From Acidiluteibacter ferrifornacis (GTDB taxonomy: Bacteria; Bacteroidota; Bacteroidia; Flavobacteriales_E; Vicingaceae), in the NCBI RefSeq assembly GCF_009909615.1, contig NZ_WWNE01000014.1:454-59643 (forward strand): a stretch of 59,190 bases of DNA, read 5' to 3'. Both the position numbers and the translations under genes were made by a program. Shown piece after piece: positions 34,392 through 43,374 of this stretch; positions within the stretch are counted from its first letter, which is position 1, and every line of letters begins with the position of its first letter. The notes beneath the pieces were generated by a model that saw nothing but the letters and a program-made list of their open reading frames with translations, was not told the DNA's origin and ran no database searches.

Positions 34392-35036
34392 ATGAAAAAG
34401 TCAAATTTTAAAACGCTTGGGTGGTTCGCAGTTCTTCTTTTCGGAGCCGCAATATTTACAGGTTGTTCTGATGATGATGAGAACACCGATCAAATAATTA
34501 CCCAAAACCCTATTACAGGTGAGCAGATAAACGATCAAGATAAAGCAGCTCTTCAATTTATGCTAGAAGAAGAAAAACTTGCTAGAGATACCTACTTCTA
34601 TTTGGATAGTGTTTGGTCTATTAATCAATTTTCCAATATCAAGTACAGCGAACAAGACCATATGAATGCTGTAGAAGGATTGTTAAAGAGTTATGATATT
34701 CCTTATAAAATAGAACCTATGGGAGTGTTTCAAGATACTTTACTACAAAGCCTATACAATCAGTTTGTTACCGATGGTGTGCAGAATAAAATCAATGCAC
34801 TGACTATAGGTGCAACTATTGAAGAATTGGACATCTTGGATTTAAGAAACTTCATCTCCAAAACCAACAATCAAAATCTGATTGCCGTCTTTGCAAATTT
34901 AGAATGCGGTTCAAAAAATCACCTTAGAGCATTTATAAAACGGTTACACAAGGAAGGAGGTAGCTATACTCCTCAATACCTTTCACAAAGTGAGTATGAT
35001 ATAATAATTAACGGAAGCAATGCTCCTTGTAATTAA
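34392..35036 (+). CDS. DUF2202 ferritin-like lipoprotein
   Basis: Protein of 214 residues with a lipobox (AAIFTGC, Cys25) followed by an acidic spacer. The helical DUF2202 domain begins LQFMLEEEKLARDTYFYL. SEQDHMNAVEGLL and LECGSKNHLRAFIKRL supply Glu/His positions that can coordinate a di-metal site as in ferritin-like proteins. Function in the family is not established; envelope metal binding is likely. A very strong terminator begins inside its stop region. Confidence 0.87.
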   Translation: MKKSNFKTLGWFAVLLFGAAIFTGCSDDDENTDQIITQNPITGEQINDQDKAALQFMLEEEKLARDTYFYLDSVWSINQFSNIKYSEQDHMNAVEGLLKSYDIPYKIEPMGVFQDTLLQSLYNQFVTDGVQNKINALTIGATIEELDILDLRNFISKTNNQNLIAVFANLECGSKNHLRAFIKRLHKEGGSYTPQYLSQSEYDIIINGSNAPCN

Positions 35037-35071
35037 GTAAAAAGCCGAGCGTAGCTCGGCTTTTTACTTAA
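35033..35071. terminator. Long perfect bidirectional terminator
   Basis: An 18-bp perfect stem (TTAAGTAAAAAGCCGAGC and its complement) has a GTA loop and A/T tracts on both sides. It contains the stop codon of the DUF2202 gene and faces the convergent M16 peptidase gene. Confidence 0.95.
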
Positions 35072-35087
35072 TTTATAATTGCGGTTG

Positions 35088-38024
35088 TTAGTAGCCAAAA
35101 ACTTGTTCTAAAGTTAAATAAGTAACTGGGCCGTATTTCTCTAGTTCCTTGATGTCTAATCCGCTTTTCTTACCAATCACCATGATGTTATATTTACTAT
35201 CCTTAATGTATTGTTCATGGAATGCTTTTAAGTCGGCCATCGTCATATTAGGAACGGCCTCATAGACGTCCTTACGTATGTCATAATCTAACCCTCTTTT
35301 TTGGGCAGTTTCAAAATTCCAAAGTTTAGAAAATTTAGTGATTCGTTCAGTTCTTATTTTCTCCAATGCGGCTTTTTTCGCCAATTCAAAACTTTTTTCT
35401 GATTCTGGCATGTTGTTCAACAAATCTGTCATTCCTGCCATTGCTTCCTTTAATTTATCTGCTTGAGCACCGATGTAAGCCATAACATAATGAGCTTTGG
35501 CAGAATCCCCTGGTGAACGATAAACGGAATAAACAGAGTAGGCTAAGGCTTTAGATTCTCGCATTTCTTGGAATACAATAGAACCCATTCCACCACCGAA
35601 ATATTCATTATAGATAGCAGCTGCAGCGACTGTTTTTGGATTATACAATTCCTTTTTAGAAAGCATCATAATTTCTGCTTGCTTCATATCATAATCCACC
35701 ACAAATACTTTCGTCTTTTCATTGTCGATCTCTACAAAATCTTTGCTTGCTGGTATTGGCTTCAATGTTTGAGGCGTATTGTGATTCTTTTTTAATGAAG
35801 CTATCAATTCATCTTGTTCCATAGGCCCGTAATACAGCACTCTGTGCTCATAACTATTTAAACTGTGAATCATGTCAGTCAATTCACTTGAAGTTAAAGC
35901 ATTCAATTCTTTTTCCGACAGAATGTTTGTGAATGGAGAGTTAGATCCGTATTGGGCGTATGCGGATAATCCACCAAATAAAATGGTTCCTTTTGATAAT
36001 TTATCATCTGCTCTTTCTTTTAGAATATCATTAACTAAGTTTTTTAAAGGCGCTTCTTCTGGTTTTGCGTCTGCTAATAAATGCTCAAACAATTGAACGC
36101 CAGCCTCGAAATTTTCGGTTAAGCCTGATAAGGATACGTATACCTTTTCGTCAGAGGCGGATGCTTGAAAATTGCACCCAATTTTGTAAAACTCTTGTTG
36201 AATTTCTGAAGGAGAATACTTTGAAGTTCCTAAAAATGGTAGATAATCCAATGCTAAATCAATTTTGATATTATTGTTTTTACCCATGTCAAAGACATAA
36301 TACAGGTTAAATAAATCATTATTGGAATTTTTGACAGATCTCACTTTTATGCCATTATCTAACTTCGCCTGATTGATATCTTGGTCATAATCGAGGAATC
36401 GTGGTTGAATATCATCAAATTTCATAGCAGAGATATCTTTCAAGAATGGAGAGGCATCGTCTCTATTGACTTGAACAGGAGTGATTTTTGGTTTTACTAC
36501 CTCTTGAGTAGATTCATCTTTACCTGTTCTTTTATAAACCACTACATAATTATCGTTGTAGTTTGTTTTAGCGAAATTAACAACATCCTCTTTAGTATAT
36601 TTTTTTAATACCTCAATATCATTTACTTGTTCTTTCCAATCACGTTTTTGAATAAATGCATCCACCATCATACTGGTTCTACCCCAGTTTTCATCTAATT
36701 GTCTTATTCTACTAATTTTTAAATCATTAATACACGCCTCCAATAACCAATCAGGGAATGCACCTGCTTTCAAACTATCCATCTGAGACAATAGTAGATC
36801 TTTCACTTCTTCTAAAGTTTGTCCTTGTTTGGGTGAACCATTTAAGATATGAGAAGAGTAATCAGACAAGATGTAAGTAAATGAGCTTGCATTTAAGACT
36901 TTCTGTTGTTGATTTAAATTCAAATCGATTAAGCCTGCAGTTCGATTAGCTAAAATCATGTCACATAATTGAATCAACTCTGAGGCTTTACTTCCCACAC
37001 CGTCAAATCTATAACCCATGTACAAAAACTCGGCATCTGGTCCTTTTTCTTCTTTTACCACCACAGTGTTTAATGGAGATTCTTTGATAACTTCAAAGGT
37101 TGGAACTACCTTGGATTCCATTCCTCCGAATTTGGCTTTTATTTGCTCAAAAACCATATCTGGATCAAAGTCTCCAGACATGCAAATGGCCATATTATTG
37201 GGAACATAGTATGTATTGAAATATTTTTTGATCTCTGTAAGAGAGGGATTTTTTAAATGGTCAATGGTTCCTATGGTTGTTTGTTGACCATATTGATGAT
37301 TGGGGTACAACCCATCAAATAAAGCGGTAAATGTTTTGCTAAAATCGCTATCTAAGCTGCGATTTTTTTCTTCATAAACAGCTTCTAATTCAGTATGAAA
37401 CAATCGAAGTTGTGGGTTTCTAAAACGTTCGGCTTCTAATGTTAACCATTTCTCGATTTGATTTGTAGGTATGTCATTAATGTATACAGTTTGTTCGAAG
37501 GAAGTGTATGCATTAGTTCCTTTAGCACCCATTTCTGAAACCATTTTATCATATTCATTGGCAATTGCAAATGTTGATGCAACTTGAGAAATACTGTCTA
37601 TTTGAGCATATAAAACAGTTCTAGCTTCTTCATCTCTTGTATTTCGGTATACTTCATATAGGCTGTCTATTTGATCTAGTAATGGGCCTTCTTGTGAAAA
37701 GTTTGACGTACCATACTGGTCTGTTCCTTTAAACAACATATGCTCTAGATAGTGCGCTAATCCGGTCGCGGTCGCAGGATCATTTTTGCTACCTGCCCTA
37801 ACTGCGATAGACGTTTGAACTCGAGGGGCTTCCTCATTTACTGAAAGATACACTTTTAATCCATTGTCTAAAGTATAGATTCGAGTGTTCGTTGGATCAT
37901 TTTCAATAGTTTCATAGGCTGGGTTTTGACTAGAACTGGTTTTCTCAGCACTATCTCCGCAAGAGGTAGTTATTGTTATCCCAAAGGATACTGCAAAGAG
38001 TAAAAAGTAATTTCTGATTTTCAT
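35088..38024 (-). CDS. M16-family zinc metallopeptidase, lipoprotein
   Basis: Peptidase of 978 residues with two M16 halves in one chain. The lipoprotein signal ends ITTSC (Cys22). The N-half carries the inverted zinc motif HYLEH (H91, E94, H95) and a downstream glutamate in ELEAVYEEKNRS. The C-half has the inactive-type fold (about 540-978: AKLDNGIKVRSV, YNEYFGGGMGSIVFQEMRES). M16 enzymes degrade peptides inside a closed chamber. Location is probably periplasmic, tethered to a membrane. It is monocistronic. Confidence 0.95.
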   Translation of the reverse strand: MKIRNYFLLFAVSFGITITTSCGDSAEKTSSSQNPAYETIENDPTNTRIYTLDNGLKVYLSVNEEAPRVQTSIAVRAGSKNDPATATGLAHYLEHMLFKGTDQYGTSNFSQEGPLLDQIDSLYEVYRNTRDEEARTVLYAQIDSISQVASTFAIANEYDKMVSEMGAKGTNAYTSFEQTVYINDIPTNQIEKWLTLEAERFRNPQLRLFHTELEAVYEEKNRSLDSDFSKTFTALFDGLYPNHQYGQQTTIGTIDHLKNPSLTEIKKYFNTYYVPNNMAICMSGDFDPDMVFEQIKAKFGGMESKVVPTFEVIKESPLNTVVVKEEKGPDAEFLYMGYRFDGVGSKASELIQLCDMILANRTAGLIDLNLNQQQKVLNASSFTYILSDYSSHILNGSPKQGQTLEEVKDLLLSQMDSLKAGAFPDWLLEACINDLKISRIRQLDENWGRTSMMVDAFIQKRDWKEQVNDIEVLKKYTKEDVVNFAKTNYNDNYVVVYKRTGKDESTQEVVKPKITPVQVNRDDASPFLKDISAMKFDDIQPRFLDYDQDINQAKLDNGIKVRSVKNSNNDLFNLYYVFDMGKNNNIKIDLALDYLPFLGTSKYSPSEIQQEFYKIGCNFQASASDEKVYVSLSGLTENFEAGVQLFEHLLADAKPEEAPLKNLVNDILKERADDKLSKGTILFGGLSAYAQYGSNSPFTNILSEKELNALTSSELTDMIHSLNSYEHRVLYYGPMEQDELIASLKKNHNTPQTLKPIPASKDFVEIDNEKTKVFVVDYDMKQAEIMMLSKKELYNPKTVAAAAIYNEYFGGGMGSIVFQEMRESKALAYSVYSVYRSPGDSAKAHYVMAYIGAQADKLKEAMAGMTDLLNNMPESEKSFELAKKAALEKIRTERITKFSKLWNFETAQKRGLDYDIRKDVYEAVPNMTMADLKAFHEQYIKDSKYNIMVIGKKSGLDIKELEKYGPVTYLTLEQVFGY

Positions 38025-38152
38025 GGTATTAGATTTGCTTGATTGAAAGGAAATGCTAATTTAAAAAAAGAAAGTGGTTTAAAAAGTAGTTTCGGTAGAA
38101 CGGTTAAACTTATGGATAAAAGGAAATTATATCAATTCTGAAAGTTGTGATT

Positions 38153-40249
38153 TTAAAACTTCACATTCATCAAGCAAACATCATCAATTTGTTCTACACC
38201 CTCTTTCCAAATATCGAATCGACGGCCTAGCTCATCACTAATTTTTGAAGATTCTAAGTGGTTTAATTCTAACAAGTATTGTTTGAATGCACTGTATTTT
38301 AGTTTCTTTCCTTTAGGTCCACCAAATTGGTCTGCATAGCCATCAGAGAACAAATAAATAGAATCCCCTTCTTGTAAATCAAATTCATGAGTTGTGTAAA
38401 GAACTCTAGTAATGTATTTTCCAATCGGCTGTTTGTCTGCTTTGGTTTCTAGCAGTTCTCCGTTTCTTATTATGTATAAAGGGTTATAGGCTCCCGCATA
38501 ACTTAACTTGCTTCCTTTATCCCAAACACATAGGGAAATATCCATGCCATCACTTACTTCGGAATTATTCTTGGTTAACGATAATTCAACCAATTCGGTA
38601 AGAGTATCTAATATTTTACCTGGTTCGCGTAGTTTATATTCATTGATGCACCTATTCAATGCATTGTTTCCAAACACACTTAACATGGCACCCGGAACAC
38701 CATGACCGGTGCAATCTGCTACTGCGAAAAATACTAAATCATCTACTTCTTCCATCCAATAGAAATCACCTGATACTATGTCTTTTGGTCGATAAAGAAC
38801 AGCACTATCTTTAAACAACTGCACCATCGTTTTCTCTGATGGTAAAGTGGCATTTTGCAGTCGTTTTGCATAGAGAATACTGTTTAATATTTCTTCATTT
38901 TGAACTTGCAACACCTCATTTTTCTCTCGAATTTCTTGAGTTCTTTCCTTGACTTGCTGCTCCAGCTCTTCCGTTTGTTTGTTTTTTAGAAAGTTTATCT
39001 CTTCTAATCTTTTAAAAGCTTGCTCTTGTGCTTCTACTTTCTCATTTTGTGTTTTTCTATATCTCCCTGCCATGGCCAATGATAGGAAGGTTAATTCAAT
39101 GGCTGAGCTAATTTTTAAGGCATTAGTTGCTAAAAATTCACTTTTGATGATGTTCACATTTGCAGTAATAAAAACGACGGCACCAAGGCTCAGTGAGACA
39201 AATGCAATAGCAACGGCCACTTCAGGTTTATTTCCTTCTTTGTATTTAAAGTAAAGTCCGAAAAGGAAATAAATGACAACTATAAAAGACAATCCGTTTA
39301 ATATGGGAAATATAGTGGCATATATCATTCCTGTGGTTAAGCTTAGCAGTAAAGAAACTAAGGTAAGTATGATGAATACATTATAGCCTTTAAAATACCT
39401 TTTGTGCCGCTGGAATTTACCCAAGTATTCTCTTACATAATATAACATGGAGATGAGGGATAGTGCTGCGAATAAAAGAATGGCATGATTACCTAACCAC
39501 GGTAACCCCGGCCATAAATACTGAAAAGCGAAACCATCTAATGAAAATTGAAAAAGACCTAATAGGAAAACGTAGCTAACAAAGTAGAAGTAGATTCTTT
39601 CCTTTAGTGCAATACCAAAAAAGGTAAAAAGGATAAAAACCAGTAAGAAAAGACCATAATAAAGGCCTAGCAAAAAGTTCTCTTTGATGGAGAACTGCGT
39701 AAATGCATCAATTCTCCATAAATGAATGGGAAGTTTTAAAATTTCTCCATCACTTGTCGTTTTTACAACTAGTTTATATTGAGTCTGAGGGGGAAAGTTG
39801 ATCGGGAAAATAAATCTTCTATCTTGATAAGGCCGAGTATTGAATGTAAAGTCATCACCCGTTTCAAAGGACTCAATTAACTGATTAGACTGATTTAGAA
39901 TGTACAAATTCACTTTGTTAGTAAGTGGTCTAGCTAATTCTACATAAAAGCTTTGTTCCAGTGAAGATCTATTCTTTAAATCTAATAACATCCAGTAGCT
40001 AGACCTAGTAAAATCTAGGTAAGGAATTTCATTCTCAGGAGTGAATCCAGTCGATTTTATACTATCATTAGCCAAAACTGATGCAAAAGAGTAGGAGTGT
40101 TCACTATCTGGGATGATTACTGAATAAGGGGCTAAATGCTCAGATGATGAAACTGTACTAACATCAAAAATACTGTCAGATTGGGCATGTAGTTTTGTTG
40201 AGCCCAAAACAATAAGTACTATTATAAGCCAAAAGGGGCATTGCTTCAT
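38153..40249 (-). CDS. 7TM-DISM receptor with SpoIIE-type PP2C phosphatase
   Basis: Membrane signalling protein of 698 residues. The parts are a signal peptide, an extracytoplasmic 7TMR-DISMED2 sensing domain (about 30-170: RSSYWMLLDLKNRSS, RRFIFPINFPPQTQYK), and a 7TM-DISM block (about 190-395). A coiled coil (about 405-450, QVKERTQEIREKNEVLQVQN) leads to a SpoIIE phosphatase (about 455-698) with RPKDIVSGDFYW, VADCTGHGVPGA and LFSDGYADQFGG. Acidic metal residues are kept, so it should dephosphorylate Ser/Thr, classically on STAS-domain anti-sigma antagonists. Four STAS-like genes lie about 1.2 kb away. Confidence 0.94.
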   Translation of the reverse strand: MKQCPFWLIIVLIVLGSTKLHAQSDSIFDVSTVSSSEHLAPYSVIIPDSEHSYSFASVLANDSIKSTGFTPENEIPYLDFTRSSYWMLLDLKNRSSLEQSFYVELARPLTNKVNLYILNQSNQLIESFETGDDFTFNTRPYQDRRFIFPINFPPQTQYKLVVKTTSDGEILKLPIHLWRIDAFTQFSIKENFLLGLYYGLFLLVFILFTFFGIALKERIYFYFVSYVFLLGLFQFSLDGFAFQYLWPGLPWLGNHAILLFAALSLISMLYYVREYLGKFQRHKRYFKGYNVFIILTLVSLLLSLTTGMIYATIFPILNGLSFIVVIYFLFGLYFKYKEGNKPEVAVAIAFVSLSLGAVVFITANVNIIKSEFLATNALKISSAIELTFLSLAMAGRYRKTQNEKVEAQEQAFKRLEEINFLKNKQTEELEQQVKERTQEIREKNEVLQVQNEEILNSILYAKRLQNATLPSEKTMVQLFKDSAVLYRPKDIVSGDFYWMEEVDDLVFFAVADCTGHGVPGAMLSVFGNNALNRCINEYKLREPGKILDTLTELVELSLTKNNSEVSDGMDISLCVWDKGSKLSYAGAYNPLYIIRNGELLETKADKQPIGKYITRVLYTTHEFDLQEGDSIYLFSDGYADQFGGPKGKKLKYSAFKQYLLELNHLESSKISDELGRRFDIWKEGVEQIDDVCLMNVKF

Positions 40250-40411
40250 AAAGCTAAAGTTACATTCTTTTAGTAGTTAAAAAAAGGAAGTACAAAAGTA
40301 TGGCATTGAATCTACGCAGTTAGTTTTTGCTAACAAAAAAAGAGGGGTTTTGTTTAGCAGAATAATAATTGGTCACCACTTATAAAGGCCGGATTCAAAA
40401 ATAAATTGTGG

Positions 40412-41326
40412 TTACCTTTTTTCTAAAAAATTTTCTGCAATCATACACCTTACACTACCTCCTCCTACTTTCTCTATGGTAGGGATATGACCAATGATTA
40501 AATCTGATTCGGTAGTCAGTTTTTCTATTTGATCTGCATTTAGGCTGGCGTATGCTGACGAAGAAATGACTATGAATTTTTGATGGTCTTTATTTTTCAA
40601 CTGAATGCAATTTCCTGCAAAAGAATTCATTTGATGATAGGAGATGTCAATCAGTGTCTTTTTTGCTTTTTTGAAATTGGCAATTATTGCTTTTCTCTCC
40701 ATTGGATTTAAGATGGTACTCATGCATGCTAATGCATAATCATCTCCTATACACATCATCACATTTGTATGGTAAATGGCTTTCCCAAATTCATCAAATG
40801 CATGAAAACAGGTACAGTCATATTGCATATTTTTCGCCCAGGCTTGGACTAAATCTTGATTAGTCCGACTTGATATCGCTGCAAAAACGTGTCGATGATT
40901 ATGATCCAATACCATGCTTCCCGTTCCTTCTATAAATTTACCCTCTTTTTCGGTAGCGCTTAGGTCATTAAAGCTGCTAAAAATAAAAGAGCTATACAGT
41001 TGTTCAATCAGTTCTGCACGTCTTTCTACACGTCTATTTACGGCTTCTAAAGGGTAAATAAATACACTTCCATCTTCATGTGTGCTGATCCAATTGTTTA
41101 AAAAAATAGCATCAGGTTTTGGTGGGTCTAAACTATCTTCAAGAACCAATACGTCTATTCCGACGGCTCTTATTTTTTCAACCAATTGCTCAAACTCATA
41201 CGCTACTGCTGAGTATTCTACTTTTACGTTTTGCTGGAAAGAGTTCGAGTCAGCAGTTAACGGGTTGTATCCAAAGTTTTTTGGACGAAGCATTATAATC
41301 GAAGAAGCTGGGTAAATTTCTGACAT
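40412..41326 (-). CDS. CtlX-like guanidino-group hydrolase (arginine deiminase superfamily)
   Basis: Protein of 304 residues from ATG 41326. It belongs to the pentein-fold amidinohydrolase family often named CtlX (citrulline utilisation). MLRPKNFGYNPLTADSN opens the fold, DAIFLNNWISTHEDG gives the substrate Asp/Asn loop, HRHVFAAISSRTN the His, and GGGSVRCMIAENF the catalytic Cys near the C-terminus. Activity on arginine, citrulline or a related guanidino/ureido compound is likely but not proven. A longer frame from 41365 starts upstream of the probable -7 box and is not preferred. Confidence 0.88.
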   Translation of the reverse strand: MSEIYPASSIIMLRPKNFGYNPLTADSNSFQQNVKVEYSAVAYEFEQLVEKIRAVGIDVLVLEDSLDPPKPDAIFLNNWISTHEDGSVFIYPLEAVNRRVERRAELIEQLYSSFIFSSFNDLSATEKEGKFIEGTGSMVLDHNHRHVFAAISSRTNQDLVQAWAKNMQYDCTCFHAFDEFGKAIYHTNVMMCIGDDYALACMSTILNPMERKAIIANFKKAKKTLIDISYHQMNSFAGNCIQLKNKDHQKFIVISSSAYASLNADQIEKLTTESDLIIGHIPTIEKVGGGSVRCMIAENFLEKR

Positions 41327-41347
41327 AATGAAAGTTTTGATAAGTTG

Positions 41348-41355
41348 CAAAGTTA
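41348..41355 (-). promoter_or_regulatory. -7 box of the CtlX-like gene
   Basis: Minus-strand TAACTTTG fits TAnnTTTG exactly and lies 21 bp before ATG 41326. It falls inside the longer open frame from 41365, which argues for the shorter protein. Confidence 0.55.
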
Positions 41356-41460
41356 GTTCATGCAAATGAACCCTAAGCGATGCTCTTCCTGAAAGTTTAT
41401 TCCAACGGGAAAAAAAAGAATTTATTTTTTAGTAAACTTTATATACATTAGTGAGAACCT

Positions 41461-41881
41461 ATGATTAAACACCCAACTCACCAAAACAAATTGATTACAA
41501 GGCAGGAGGTCGTAAACTTATCTTTTGCTAGACTGTTTTTCATCGAAGAATTCAATATAGTTGAGGTCGAATATCAAGCCCATTCTACAATTGATACTGA
41601 AGAGGCTTTAGCAATTGTGGCTGCAATTTATCAATTTAATAAAGGGGAAAAAAGGTACTTTCTGATTAATGCCACTCAAGAGTTTATTAATCTGACTGCA
41701 GATGCCATCAACTTATGCTCGTGAACAAACTAAACAACAGTATGCAATTAAAATGGCAATTTTCGTGAACAGTTTGGCATATAGAATTATTGGTAATTTT
41801 TTTATTAGATATGATCGTCCACCTGCTCCTGCTCGAATTTTCAATAATAGAAAAAGAGCCATAGAATGGTTATTCGAATAA
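41461..41881 (+). pseudogene. STAS-like tandem paralog 1, frameshifted
   Basis: First of four tandem homologs. The frame opens at 41461 and stops early at 41722-41724. After 41706 the rest of the protein continues in another frame to TAA 41879-41881 (TKQQYAIKMAIFVNSLAYRI, then NFFIRYDRPPAPARIFNNRK). Adding two bases between 41706 and 41707 would restore the A-R-S-T block seen in copies 3 and 4. It is therefore a 2-bp deletion, a sequencing error, or a recoding site; a deletion is the simplest reading. The split family domain is otherwise complete. Confidence 0.85.
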
Positions 41882-41969
41882 GAGTGAAAGATTTTTTCAA
41901 CGAATTAAGTTGAAAGTCATTAAAATTAATATTCCAAAACTATTCTTTTAGTAATTTGGGTTTTAGCTT

Positions 41970-42392
41970 ATGACTGATGAGAAAATAAATATATTCGATG
42001 TTGATTCGAGGACGTTAGTAAAAGACTTAACTTTTGCGAGGTTGTATTATATCAATGAAATTGATCTTTTTGAAGTGGAGTATCAAGCCAATTGTTTAAT
42101 AGATCAAAAAGAAGCAATGCAAATCATTCAAGCCAATCGTGAGTTTAACAATAGCTCAAATAGATTGGCGATGGCTACTGCAACAAAGGAATATTTTAAT
42201 ATGACTTCCGAAGCTAGGGTCATTTTCTCTGAGCAAATGAAGCTTGATGTTGGATTTCAAAAAATGGCTCTAGTTGTAAATAATCTAGCCTACCGTATTT
42301 TATCTAACTTTTTTATTCGCTTCAATAGACCTGTGGTGCCAACTAAGGTGTTTAATAGTAGAAAGAAAGCACTGGATTGGTTGCTTGAGTAA
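41970..42392 (+). CDS. STAS-like small protein, tandem paralog 2
   Basis: Protein of 140 residues without signal peptide or membrane helix. It shares with its neighbours LVKDLTFAR, FEVEYQAN, ATKEYFNMTSEAR, KMALVVNNLAYRI, NFFIRFNRPVVPTKVF and a final KALDWLLE. The alternating short strands and helices resemble the flavobacterial STAS/SEC14-like (DUF7793-type) proteins; that assignment is by eye. Most similar to copy 4. It has its own upstream AT-rich leader, so the copies are not obviously one operon. Function unknown. Confidence 0.8.
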   Translation: MTDEKINIFDVDSRTLVKDLTFARLYYINEIDLFEVEYQANCLIDQKEAMQIIQANREFNNSSNRLAMATATKEYFNMTSEARVIFSEQMKLDVGFQKMALVVNNLAYRILSNFFIRFNRPVVPTKVFNSRKKALDWLLE

Positions 42393-42458
42393 TTTTTCCA
42401 ATCAATCTATGTGGCTTGATTTTAAGTAGTTTGTTTTTTTATATCTTAGTTACCGAAT

Positions 42459-42887
42459 ATGAAAAATGAAATAATTGATAAATACTCAATTGACTCCTCT
42501 ATATTGGTGAAAGATATAGGAATTGCAAAATTCTACTTTAATAAAGAACTCAATATTCTTGAGATTGAATATCAAGCAAACGTTAATATCGGAAAGGAGG
42601 AGGTTATGGAAGTTCTTTTAACTAGAGCTGAGATTGTTAAAGGGAGTAGAGTTTTGGTTCTTGTTTCAATTACTAAAGAGTTCATCAATTTTACTGATGA
42701 GGCTAGATCTACTTTTGTTAATGAACAAAAAAAGGATGCTACTGCATTTAAAATGGCATTACTTATTAAAGGGTTAGCGGATAAGATCGTGGCCAACTTT
42801 TTTATTCGCTACAACAAACCTATTGTTCCTACAAAGATTTTTAGTAAAAGAGAAAAGGCTATTGCTTGGCTTCTCGAGGAACAATAA
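42459..42887 (+). CDS. STAS-like small protein, tandem paralog 3
   Basis: Protein of 142 residues and the most divergent of the set. It keeps LVKDIGIAKFYF, LEIEYQAN, ITKEFINFTDEARSTF, KMALLIKGLADKIVANFF, NKPIVPTKIF and AIAWLLEEQ. In place of AYRI found in the others it has ADKI. A Ser/Thr at the usual STAS phosphorylation loop cannot be placed with confidence. It lies 66 bp after copy 2, preceded by a TATATCTTAG -7-like element. Confidence 0.8.
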   Translation: MKNEIIDKYSIDSSILVKDIGIAKFYFNKELNILEIEYQANVNIGKEEVMEVLLTRAEIVKGSRVLVLVSITKEFINFTDEARSTFVNEQKKDATAFKMALLIKGLADKIVANFFIRYNKPIVPTKIFSKREKAIAWLLEEQ

Positions 42888-42945
42888 TCTCAATTTTATT
42901 CTTGAATGATTTGAATAGTTGGAGAATTTGTAATTTAGGTACCTA

Positions 42946-43374
42946 ATGAAATTTAGTGAGCAGCCAACTATATACACTACCGATAGTAGGATATTAGTCA
43001 AGGATTTAACCTTTGCCAAAATCTATTATTTTGCTGATTTAGATTTATTAGAGGTTGAGTATCAGGCAAACTTTTTGGTTGATAGAAATGAAGCGTTATT
43101 AGTTATGGAGCATTCTCGTCAATTTAGAAATGGAAGCAATAAATATACAATGATAACAGCTACGCAAGACTTCTTTAACATGACTCCTGAGGCTAGGTCT
43201 ACATTTGCAGCGGAAATGAAAACAGGATTCAAGCTTCAAAAGATGGCAATATTGGTAAACAGTTTAGCATATCGTATTATGGCTAATTTTTTCATCAGAT
43301 TTGACAAGCCACCTGTACCTACAAAGCTATTTAACTCCAGAAAAGAGGCGATCGATTGGTTACTCAAGAATTAA
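42946..43374 (+). CDS. STAS-like small protein, tandem paralog 4
   Basis: Protein of 142 residues: LVKDLTFAKIYYF, LEVEYQANFLVDRNEALLVM, ITATQDFFNMTPEARSTF, KMAILVNSLAYRIMANFF, KPPVPTKLFNSRKEAIDWLL. It is nearest to copy 2. The 3' end overlaps the convergent PrsW-like gene by 11 bp. All four copies have the conserved C-terminal block (NFFIR..P..P...F..R..AI.WL), probably the functional or dimer surface. Confidence 0.8.
   Translation: MKFSEQPTIYTTDSRILVKDLTFAKIYYFADLDLLEVEYQANFLVDRNEALLVMEHSRQFRNGSNKYTMITATQDFFNMTPEARSTFAAEMKTGFKLQKMAILVNSLAYRIMANFFIRFDKPPVPTKLFNSRKEAIDWLLKN

Noticed and set aside
41327-41365. Longer CtlX-like protein from 41365
   Set aside because: The extension contains an exact TAnnTTTG box, so it is probably untranscribed. 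ATG 41326 begins the conserved fold.
41701-41724. Programmed ribosomal frameshift in STAS-like copy 1
   Set aside because: No slippery heptamer or downstream structure is apparent, and the three paralogs are in a single frame.
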